From assembly GCA_950295325.1 (NCBI GenBank), contig OX485806.1, positions 15,006,001 to 15,070,000 on the forward strand: a stretch of 64,000 nt of DNA, written 5' to 3'. Below are positions 11,324 through 21,420 of this stretch, one piece after another (positions within the stretch are counted from its first letter, which is position 1; every line of letters begins with the position of its first letter). Source of the stretch: Polytrichum commune. Taxonomy: Eukaryota; Streptophyta; Polytrichopsida; Polytrichales; Polytrichaceae. The position numbers and the translations under genes are program-made. The notes below the pieces were generated by a model, which was not told the DNA's origin, ran no database searches, and was given only the letters and a program-made list of their open reading frames with translations.

Positions 11324-11596
11324 TAAGGGTGAGTTTCCATGTAGGCAGCTCGTCCACTAGATTCTAGAAAATAGTGGGTTGGAGGTGTTTGCATGTAGTT
11401 AAGCACAAGCCGCCATCCAACCACATTATGGTGGTTTGCTAGAATGTGGAGGGCCATGGACACATGCCACTAGACTTTCATGTGTCCACTAATGAATCTT
11501 TAACCTACAAGTGTTGGTTATCGAAGGATTGAAGACCGGTTTTAAAAGGATGAGGAGGTTTGTAGGTGGTCTCAAATATGAGAAGATGGGAGTAGC

Positions 11597-11813
11597 TATA
11601 CTAAATATGATATTTAGTTTCACTCACTATTAGGAGTTACACACTCCTACATCTTTTTATTATAAGTGTATTTTTCAACCAAGTAAAGATATTAATGTTC
11701 TATAATGTCCAAATTACCAGTTCAATATTTGTTGGTAAGAAATGAGATGTAGAGTAGAAAATTATAACAATGTGTAATTTCAAATAGTAAGTGACACTAA
11801 ATATCATAATTAT
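11597..11813. mobile_element. short TA-target MITE inside the hAT
   Basis: The left end carries CTAAATATGATATTTAG and the right end, inverted, ATGATATTTAGTGTCACTTA. It is a small member of the CACTAAATATGATATTTA family inserted in the left subterminal part of the hAT element. Borders are approximate. Confidence 0.6.
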
Positions 11814-12818
11814 GCCCCCTCCCCACCTGACTTTAGCAAAGCCTTAAAAGTTGGTTCTAAAAACACGGCCTCCACACCATCGACATTATCTAGTGTCGAG
11901 CCTAGTTGGCAAATGATGTGGCATGGCTTAAAAGTGGAGGTTTTAAGCCCCAAGCGCCGACCCTCCCATCGGTACCTAGACATGAGGCAAGAATATAGGA
12001 CTTTTAAAAGTGTCGCCTCCCAGCCTTGTGATTGGTGGCTTTTTAGTCTCAGCTATGAGGGCACGAGGAGCTCCATTAACAAAAACCGATGGTGAGATAA
12101 TTGAGTAGTAAGACATTTGGAAATGGGACAAAAAACTATCCAACATTCATTGCTTGGTAGATAAAACAACGAACATGTGTGAAAGCTACTTAACTAAAAC
12201 CTACTTGAAAATCTCCGGAGCAAGTTCTTGTAGGTGCATTGGGATAGCCGGATGCCTCCGCTATAACCAAGGGAGCTTTATTTGGGTTTTAGGGAAAACT
12301 TTGGTTATTTGGTAAAGTCAGATGCGGAGGGGGCAGTAGTGTAGTTGACACATAAGAACCAACGAATTTTTTTTCACTTTTTACTGGGGGGTGAAATAGC
12401 TATTATAATGGTTATTTACATTGCAGTTTCAGCTATGTGAACATGTAAGGAAATTGTAAACATTGCGATGAAATGTGTGGTAGAATGAAATTACCGCTAT
12501 CTAAAATGGACAGTAGAGAAATGCAAATGCGATACTTGTTGTGATGCCTTTTGGAAGTTTAGCTGAATGAAAAATAAAAAATATTGCAAGGCCACTATTG
12601 GAACAAGGAAATGCAGCAGTAAATATGCGAAATTACATCCCACAAATTACGTCACAAAAAATTTAGGAGGAAACCACTTCTTTATTTACAATGGCATGCA
12701 TCGCCAATAAGCCGTATGAGATGTAGGCTCTTAAAAGTAGAAGTTATATAAGATCCTTGTATTCTAAATAGTTATGAAGAAGTGGGAAAAACCCCCTAAA
12801 TGTCTCATTCTATGCAAA

Positions 12819-15800
12819 TCAAACACCAAGTGCATATCGGCTGCGCTTCGGCTTGCAAGCTTTCCAATCTGAAACGACATCCTTGTACGGGAATGATGTC
12901 AATGTGTAATGTTTTTGTGCAAACATTGTTGTAGCAAGAGGTAAATGTTCAGTTAAGCGGTTGCGGAGTTTGTTCTTCAAGAAAGAAACATTGGAAAATG
13001 TTCTTTCGTCTTTTACGCTCCCAAGAACCTACAAAATGGATGCAAAGAGACAAAGTCAGTAAGAAGCCAACTTGCATTCAAGAACATATTTTCAAAATAT
13101 AACCCCGTACCTGGATCATCGCAATTTCTGCGAGCTTAAAGAACTCGGGAAACATACCCTTCAAAGGGGCAGATTGTACCAAGGCACGCCATAGTTTGGT
13201 TAAGGGATGAATGTGGGTGTCCATGGCCCTCATTGCATGAGGAGAATTATTCGCCATAGCCACAGCAAACCAATGCAACTGCCGATCAAGTGTCATAGCA
13301 CTCAACACTGTTGGACATGTATCACAAACATTTGTAGCGCTAGAGAAATCCTTGGTGTGAGCATATGTTTGCTTCAAAGTGTTCATGTACCCTATGAGTT
13401 TGTCCTCATGCCCTGGCTCAATCCAAAATTGAGGATATACAATGGACAGTGCATCCATTACCTCACTAGGGGGAAACCTATTTCCCAATTCCATCACCAT
13501 CATGGCTGCAGCATCTGCAATAAAAAACCAACACATTAGATCCATGCTCATGGATGCAAAACCTTGATATAATCAAAAGATGCAAAAACATAAACAAACA
13601 AACAAAACTAAAAACAAACACATACCTGCAACCTCGACCTTCACCTCCGATATCGTTCTATCAAATAATTTTCTTGTCACAAAACTCTTCAAGTGTGTGA
13701 CATGATCAACGCAAGTCGCATTGAGGTGGGAACCGGCTGAAGTTGACAAATAGGCCTCAAAAACCAAGTGCTCAACACAATCATTCACATCTGGATGCCA
13801 CCTTAGGCGGATGCTCTCATGCGAAAGGTCACATATATTTTTGAAGCATGAAAATGCATCTGAAATGAATGCATTGTTTGTGCAATACAAGTCATTCACA
13901 TCTGAGATACAAAGGCTCAATGTCCTTGTGAAATCACACACATATACACTAAGGGATTGTACAAAGACAACCAAGGCTTTCACAGCCTCTAGAAGAGGTA
14001 GCACTGCAGCCAAGGTCAGTAAAGACTTGATATCAGCCATGAGTTCATAATTTACCTTGGCTGCCGGGATTGTTGGTTTTATAAGATGATCAGAGTACAT
14101 CTTCACCAAAAGGGTGCGGTACTCCGACAAAACACGTTTCAATGGACTCAATATTGAAATCCACCTCGTTTTTATATTTCGAAGAATTTTTCTGTCCTTA
14201 GACTCAAGCAATTCAGCAAGTTTTTGGAGCTTCAAATGACGTTTTGGGGACTTACTAAAATACTTGTGCAAAACAGCTAGTAGGGTTTCAATCCTAGCCA
14301 CCATTTCCAGATCTAATAGACATTGCACTGTAAGGTTGCTTCGATGTGCCATACAATGCATGCCTTGCATGTGTGGCGCATGAGAAACCTGCAGCTTGTT
14401 AGTGACACCATTCGTCTTCCCTTGCAAAACCGATGCACCATTTGCCCCAAATGCCATGAATCGGTCTCTAATATGATGTGGGGTTAAACCACCTTCATTA
14501 GTGAGTGCAATAAGAATCATTTTGGTTATATTATCGGCACCACCACTCTCAGTCACACGCTGCAAGCACAACAACATTGGCACTCTTTCCCAATCTTGAA
14601 TTGTGTAAACATGCATGCTAATCCAAGATTGGTTGTCCAACGTTGTGACTTCATCGCAAGTGGTAAAGAAGTAAGGGGCTGTACTTACTACTTCTTTTGT
14701 CCTTATTTGTACAACGTTAAACAAACTCTCAACCATTTCCTAACCCGACCCCTCGGTCCAATGTTTCAATGGAACCTGCACATACACTCAAGTGCCATTA
14801 TTAACCAACACGATGTTTGAAAATAAAATTAATAATATGAGCAACTGAAACTGAAAGGAAATGAAGGATTCTGACCTTAGGAACGCCCATGAATTGTAAC
14901 AGCTCCTTCATGGGTGGATATTCAGTCACAGGTCTTCCAAATTGTAACAAGTGGAAGATGACTGTCATTTGCACTTTCTTGCGTTTTGGAGGAGCCCCAA
15001 CTGTAACTAGGGTTCCAATATCATTAACAGGCAGTGCTGCAAATGTCCTCTCAGCATGCTTGTGGACGGAAATCTGGTCCCAATACCATTCACCTTTCTT
15101 CACCTTCAAAGAAGGTAAGTCGCTGAGTGCTCTCTTCCATCCTTGGTGTTTTTTCAGGTTGTCATCTTTTGCATCCAGTATTTTGTCTCTGCCATTTACT
15201 TTAGAGCAGATGATACATCGAACTTTGTCAAATGTACCATCCCCTTCAGGGTCCTGTTGAGACCATGGGTATTTTGTTGCCCAATTTTCTTGAAATCTGC
15301 ACCAAAACTACCCTAAACCAGTGAGAAACAAGATATCATAAAAAACATATCCTCATAATGCCAAAAAAAATCCCCATAGGAAGTGGCCCTAAACCCATAA
15401 TGTTTGGGGAGACACGTGCGTGGCGGGTTTGGGTCGGGTATAACCCCCCCCCCCCCCCCCCCCCGTCTAGAGGAGGTGGAGCGGGTCCTTCCGGTAGAGG
15501 CCACGTTTAGGCCTTCCGGTAGAGGCCAAGAATAAAAAGTTTCACAAGTTTTCACAATGAAAAAATGTGGCCTCAACCGGCAGGGTCTAATCATTTTTTT
15601 CTTGTTGTGAAACTTTTTATTCTTGGCCTCTACCGGAAGGACCCGCTCCACCTCCTTTAGACGGGCGGCGGGGGGGGGGGGGGGGGGGGTTATACCCGAC
15701 CCAAACCCGCTACGCACGTGTCTCTCCAAACATTATGGGTTTAGGGCCACTTCCTATGTTGAGGCCCTCAAGAATGGGTACACGTCAAAATTTGAGAAAG

Positions 15801-16314
15801 AAAAAAACTTGAGAAAGAGAAAATATCACACATCAATTGACATGTTAGAAATTGAAATGACACATGCTTAGAAATCGGAAATTGAGACGACATTTCGAAT
15901 AATCTTTAGCCCTCAGCCCTCAGCCAATGCATTACTCCTCAAAAAATACAGCCATGGTTTAGGGTTTAGGAGGTACCTTCTTTTTGGAAATTTTCGCTTC
16001 TTTGTTGGAGGTTCATATAAGGTTGGTAGCAATTGGGTGTCTGATTGCTCATGGAAGCCATCTAAGATGTTGCTACCACCACTTGAAGGTGCATCGACAG
16101 TGAATGGGGAGCCATTGATGTCCAATGCATTAGCCTCAAATGGAGCAGGTACATGCAGTGGGATAGGAGAAAAAATGGTTGCAGACGCGGTTGAAGAGAT
16201 GTGGACAACCTCTTGTATTGCGGCAGTTGATAATTCTCCCCCAGGGGTGATCATCAACACCCTCTGCTTGAAGGAGGGACGTTTTCCATAACCAGATGCA
16301 GGAGCCATTGTCAT
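12819..16314 (-). pseudogene. hAT transposase with a single in-frame stop
   Basis: Exons on the minus strand: 16314-15977, 15296-14876, 14775-13626, 13514-13111 and 13028-12819. All phases agree, giving about 840 aa. Domains in order: a low-complexity N-terminus ending in an SV40-like nuclear localisation signal (PPTKKRKFPK, split by intron 1); a BED-like zinc finger with CIIC and downstream histidines; the RNase-H-like catalytic region including MQGMHCMAHRSNLTVQ and KILRNIKTRWIS; and the C-terminal dimerisation region (GSVKDERTFSNVSF, LRNRLTEHL). One TAG at 14742-14740 (about residue 265) interrupts exon 3, where related proteins, as I recall, have Trp (GWEM). Otherwise it reads through, so it was inactivated recently or is read around the stop. 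The start is uncertain: ATGs at 16314 and 16308 are both possible. Confidence 0.85.
15375..15758. mobile_element. foldback element in the transposase intron
   Basis: The outer ends CATAGGAAGTGGCCCTAAAC and their complement define a 384-bp structure with arms of about 165 bp around a short centre near 15550-15600. Each arm holds a long C or G homopolymer (about 15448-15464 and 15671-15690) at matching positions. The left arm contains CCTTCCGGTAGAGGCCA twice in direct repeat. It lies wholly within intron 1 of the hAT transposase. No clear target duplication was found. Confidence 0.75.
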
Positions 16315-16441
16315 GGTAGAGCAACTGCCACCTACACTCACTGCAACTTCCGGAGCAGGGGATCGCAGATCCACAGGCGACCACACAAAACCAACTCCCA
16401 GGTAGCCAGGCGATGTGGAGTGGCGCGGCGAGGCGAACACC

Positions 16442-16670
16442 AGGAGATCACACAAAACCAGATCAGGCAAAGGCGACGACGCCAATGCACACACAACAGG
16501 CGATCACACAAAACCAGATCGGGCAAAGGCGACGACGCCAATGCACACACAACAGGCGATCACACAAAACCAGATCGGGCAAAGGCGACGACGCCAATGC
16601 ACACACAACAGGCGATCACACAAAACCAGATCGGGCAAAGGCGACGCCAATGCACACACAATGCACCAAT
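16442..16670. repeat. minisatellite, 56-bp unit, about four copies
   Basis: Nearly identical units read GCGATCACACAAAACCAGAT, then CGGGCAAAGGCGACGACGCC, then AATGCACACACAACAG. The last unit is shortened and passes into ATGCACACA repeats up to about 16690. It lies just upstream of the proposed transposase start and gives rise to repetitive open frames in several registers that I regard as non-coding. Confidence 0.9.
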
Positions 16671-17431
16671 GCACACACAATGCACACACAACAATTGCAC
16701 ATACCACTTCGCAAAACAACAATGCACATACCTGTTGATTGCAGATACCATAAATAAGATGTCGTCATTCCCAGCTCTGTAACGCCCACTCCCTATAGCC
16801 ACACCCATCCTCATCCTCATTAGTGAATGCAGTGAGAATTGTGCACAAACCTTACCTAAAAAATGCCCAGACTTCAATGTGGCTCCAAGCCTCCAACTCT
16901 GACGGCCTCAACAGAACAACCATGCACAACATTGTCTATCAAATCTGGACTCTGGACTCTGGAGAGAGTGGACAATGCACAAGTTCACCGCGAATGGAAC
17001 CGGCGGATGAATCTGCCAGTCTGCAAAAGGGCTTCATCCATATGAACAGGCAACCGCGAATGGCCAGGAGCGACGTGGAGAATCCAGCGACATAAGGTGG
17101 CGGAGTGGAGGGATGGGCCGCCGATGTGTAGGGTTGGCGAGGTGACCCAACGGCGACGTGACGGAATGGGCGGGAGGTGGGGGCAGCATGGAGGAGCTTT
17201 ACTGCTTCTACTCATGGTAGATTTGGGCGATTTGGGGATACCTAGATTTGATTATTCTAATAGGGAATTTCGTGGCATCATTTAGAATATAGCATTAAAT
17301 GCGAAGAATCGCCCAAATAAAATTCGCTGATAAGAACCCTACCCCACTAGATTCCCTCTGCATTTGGGCGAGTGTGTCCTTATTCACACTAGAATCTGGT
17401 GGGCAAGCGGCCTACATGGAAACTCATCCTA

Positions 17432-18583
17432 ATTCCTGCACATGCAGTGCTTATTTGGGCTGAAGACAACTGGACCACCGCCAACTAGGACGAGAATATC
17501 CAGAATCAAATACACACGCCGGGAATCATGGTGCGATGCGACCGATTCCTGGACCTCATGAATATTTCCCTAAAAAGCGAATATGTTTCTTCACAGAGAT
17601 CGTGCTAAATATTCTGAGGCATGGCCAACATCAGAAGCTTCGGTAAATTATAACTTTTGTTCTTGTTCGTTTTGAGAGGACAGGCCAAAAAAGCCAACGC
17701 CAAATGCATAAAGCAGGTACCGGGGAGATTTTTGGGCATAATCAGTCAAAATCCTAGTGTCTCCAAGTCCAACCGGTTACGTGTTGTGATCTTTCGGTTG
17801 TTCTGTATTAATTTGAAGTATATTCATAGATTCCTCTAAATTGAGCGGTAATTCTCCGGAAGTGTTGAATTTCAACCGGTTATTTCTCAAACTCAACCGG
17901 CTCATCTGTAACTAGCGGTGGGTTCTCCCCATCCATTGGCATAAAGAGCCACGGAAGAATCAAAATCGAATAAATTACAACTTAGGCCTCATCCGTTTAC
18001 GAACTAGATATCTACCTATCATCGCCCACTTCGATCGTGTCAATACTGAGGTCTGGGCATGCGTTCAATGCTCGGAAAAACGGATTTGATCGTGCAAGGC
18101 CAGTGGTTGGAATCATTGAGTGGAGGCATCAACTTCAGGTGAGTGATCTCGATCGTGACTAGAAATCTTCTGTTTGTAATTAAGTTGGTTAATTATCTAG
18201 CCTGCATCTTGGATGTGGATCGATGGGGATCGATCAGTAGTTCAGAGTCCGGAGTCACAATTTCAATTCTGGTGTGCAAGGCTAGGGCTGCTGATTGAAT
18301 TGGATTCAACCCAGAGATTAGGCAGAGGACTTACAAAACCATTTGAAGTCTGAAGAATCCGAGGGCCAATGAGAATAAGAATTTCTGAATCATTTCTCAT
18401 AATGCTTCTGCAACTGCAGCATTGATGACTTGTTCTTTCACAAAGAGAAGTGTGTCCGAGCTAATTCTTTTGCAGGTGCCTAGTACTGTGATGAGAGTTA
18501 TTAGCAAAAGAGTGATGAGTTTAGAAAAAATCCCAACAACTCAAGTGAGCTAATAAGTGTAAGCTTGATATGCAGAGCCCGGG
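17432..18583 (+). promoter_or_regulatory. upstream region of the oxygenase gene with probable 5'-UTR intron
   Basis: A consensus donor (CAG|GTGAGT) at 18139 and an acceptor (ATATGCAG) ending at 18575, eight bases before the start codon, suggest a leader intron of about 437 bp. The segment 17432-18120 contains no gene that I recognise. Confidence 0.5.
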
Positions 18584-20372
18584 ATGACGATGTGGGCAGA
18601 AGAGTCGACTCATCATCATCAACTCTCAAAACTCGACCCCCTTCTCGATCCACCCACATGGCTCTCCATCACCGTCCCTCCGGAGTCGCTGGTGGGATTC
18701 GAGGCAGACTTTGAGCACGAATCCGCCACATGGCCGCGCGACTTGGCGACCACCACAGACTACCACGCAATCCAAGAATTCGTAACTTCTGCACACGCTT
18801 TGGTCCGGCGCTGGCTCCCGCGCGAGGTTGTGTCTCGCCTGGAGACCCTCCTTTACGATGCTAACCAGCCACCCGCGCTCGTCATCCGTGGGCTGCCCAT
18901 CGACAAGGACCTCCCTCCCACCGAACCCGACGGGCCTCTGCGCAAGACGGGGAAATTTGTGAGCGAGACGTGGTTGGTTGGAATTTGTCGGATCATCGGG
19001 GAGCCTTTCACGTTCGATCACCTCCGACGGAATCGGTCGGGGATGGGGCTTCTCACTCGAGAGATCTTCTGTACGCCGGACAAAGTCGATATGGTATGTT
19101 GTAATTCCTCATCATCAGTTTGCATGGTCGTGCAACTATAAAATATAGAAACAAATGATTGAAATCGCAACTCTTATGTTTAGTAGACGTTTGTTCAATG
19201 TCGTAGTTTGATGTGATCGATTCAATGTGAAATTGATGTTGATATATGAATGTTCGTTTAAGTGCATCCACAAGTGGTGCTTGCTCCTTGTGGCATGCAT
19301 GGTGAAATGAACCGTTGTTCAGTTATTTGCTATACTATCCCTATTTTTGAAAAATTAACCTCACATTGGGACCCTATCAAGACTTGATTCATTAGCACTA
19401 GGTAGTATCCCTCTCCCATGCCAATCATATTTAGCAAACGAAAAGATAACAAGGTATCCATGTTAGGCCATGACAATGAATTGATTTCCCACCACTTTGC
19501 ACAAATTGAAAACTTGTCATTGCACAAGCGCAAAGGAAAAGTCCTCTTGAAGAAGGTTGCTCTCTTATATGTATCCAACTGCCTTCCATTTTCAAGCAGC
19601 AAGTGTTGCGATGACTAACCTGCTTGAGAGTCATTCGGACTTCCAAGCAAGGACGTCTCCTTTCTACGGATTTACATGGTTGATTAACCAACAGTCAACA
19701 AGCAATTCTTATTCTCTCCACTTAAAGCAATCTTACATTGTGAATTGTTATTGTAATTTGTAGGTTGCGGCAGAAGGAAGCCGCAAGCCACTCGACTTCC
19801 ACGTCGACTTCTTTCAAGTCATTCCCGAGTTCTTTCCGACGATCACCGTCTTCATTAGTCTTCGAGGAGACCCTGACAAGCTAGCCAAGACTGTCTTCTG
19901 TGACTTCCGAATTTTGTACAAAGAGTTGGATCCATCCGATATTGCAATCCTGCGCACTCACAAGATCACCTGGGGCGGCCCCATGGGAGACTACACGACA
20001 TTCGCCATTCAAGGGTCTGAAGAGCACCCTGAGATTGTCATCTGGGACGAAACGATTGCTGCTCTCGACATTCCCATCATAGGGAGCCCGGAGGTGGTGG
20101 AAGCGTACAAGCGGATGAAGGTGGTCGCTAACAAAGTAGGGCTTCGATCTGAAGGGGTTTGGCTGGATGGAGGAGACGTTCTCATCTTCAATCAGAAGAA
20201 AGCAGCTCACGGGCGCACTCCATACACCGCCAGGTTTGATGGCAATGACAGGTGGATGCAACGTTGTTATTCCAACAATGGATCATTTTGGCAACCCTCG
20301 AGGCTCGTAGAATGGCCTAACAGATCCTTGAATCATCTCGTTGGCAGTGCATTTGACCAGAAAATTTCGTGA
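18584..20372 (+). CDS. Fe(II)/2-oxoglutarate oxygenase, AsnO/VioC (clavaminate synthase-like) type
   Basis: Exons 18584-19093 and 19764-20372 join in phase to give 372 aa, close to the family's usual 330-370. The enzyme class hydroxylates free amino acids such as Asn or Arg using Fe(II), O2 and 2-oxoglutarate. The proximal iron ligands are H183 and D185 in LDFHVDFF. The distal ligand is H319 in AAHGRTPYTARFDGNDRWMQR, with R333 in position to hold the 2-oxoglutarate carboxylate. The HGRTP..R.DG.DRW.QR signature is that of bacterial AsnO/VioC-like enzymes. The exact substrate cannot be read. The N-terminal part (ALVIRGLPI, ...GICRIIGEPF) also matches this family. No signal peptide or transit peptide is evident. 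AsnO and VioC themselves have HxE; HVD here is the commoner superfamily form. Confidence 0.88.
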
Positions 20373-21420
20373 GTGATTCTTCTCGCTCTGCGTCCAGTGT
20401 GAGGTTAATTTGCAGCAGTGATCAAAACACCTGGAAATTGTAATATATGATCAGTCACACAAATGTAGAAATGTGCAGTGATTGCCGTTGAGTTTCACAG
20501 ACTTCGCATTCATGGCGGTGAGTTAGGGTTTCCACATTGGTTGCATGCTGCATATGCGTCCTCCAGAGCTCGTACATGCCATAGCTCCTAATTAGCTGCC
20601 CACGAGTGCGCAATAGGATTCCACAATGCCACGAATGAAATCTTTTGGCAGCTCTCGGGCCTTGTGCAATGGCTTGATAGCAGATCCTTCAATTATCTTC
20701 TTGGCAGTGCACTTGAGCAGAGGAATTTGTGAGATTTTCTCACTTTGCGTCCATTGGGATAATTTGCAGCAGTGATCAACACACCTGTCATTTTATAATG
20801 TGGATTGTAACATATGATCAGTCACACAACTGTAAAAATATGGATCGAGTGCCGTAGAGTTTCACAGACTTCGCATTCATGGCGGTGAATTAGTGTTCCA
20901 CATTGGTTGTCTGTTGCATATGCATCCTCCAGAGCTCGTTCGCGCCATAGCTCCTAAGTAGCTGCCTTCAATGCCATGAGTGGAATCTTTTGGCAGCCCT
21001 CGGGGCTTGTGCAATGGCTTAGTAGCAGATCCTTCAAGCATATTCATAGCAGTGCGCTTGACCAGAAAACGTGAGACTTCTCACTTTGCGTCCAGTGAGG
21101 GGTTTAATCTGCACCATTGAAAACACCTGTGTGTCATAATCTGGATTGTACCATATGATCAGTCACACAAATGTAGAAGTATGCATTGAGTGCCGTTGAG
21201 TTTCTCAGACTTCGCAATCATGGTGGTGAATTGGCCTTCCACATTGGTTGCCTGCTGCATGCTCCAGAGCTCCTTCATGCCATTATTAGCTCCTAATTAG
21301 TTGCTTTCAACGCCGTGAGTGAAATAGTTTACCAGCCTGCACACTTGTTGAAGGTCCAGGAGATCCTTGATGAATCGTACTCTTGGCTGCATACCAGAAA
21401 ATTTGGGTATTTTGCATCAA
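20280..21420. repeat. tandem decaying copies of the oxygenase 3' end
   Basis: The end of the oxygenase coding exon (TTTTGGCAACCCTCG... to the stop) plus its 3' flank recurs at about 20640-20735, 20982-21080 and, very degraded, 21320-21415, a period of roughly 340-360 bp. Each unit keeps GATCAGTCACACAA, AGTTTCACAGACTTCGCA and CATTGGTTG...CTCCAGAGCTC. Copies 2-4 carry frame-breaking changes, so they are non-coding duplicates. Confidence 0.85.

Larger units (their letters stand above)
11324..17431. mobile_element. complete hAT DNA transposon, about 6.1 kb
   Basis: It is bounded by imperfect inverted repeats of about 44 bp: the left reads TAAGGGTGAGTTTCCATG and the right, inverted, TTAGGATGAGTTTCCATG, both continuing to an ATTCTAG end. 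Between them, on the minus strand, lies one five-exon transposase gene (12819-16314). No clear 8-bp target duplication remains. Three later features sit inside it: a TA-target MITE (11597-11813), a foldback element in the transposase intron (15375-15758) and a 56-bp minisatellite upstream of the transposase (16442-16670). The shorter element at 1126-1899 has the same ends. Confidence 0.85.

Noticed and set aside
16442-16670. CRISPR-like array or coding repeat protein
   Set aside because: Units are contiguous with no spacers, and open in several frames at once. It is a minisatellite.
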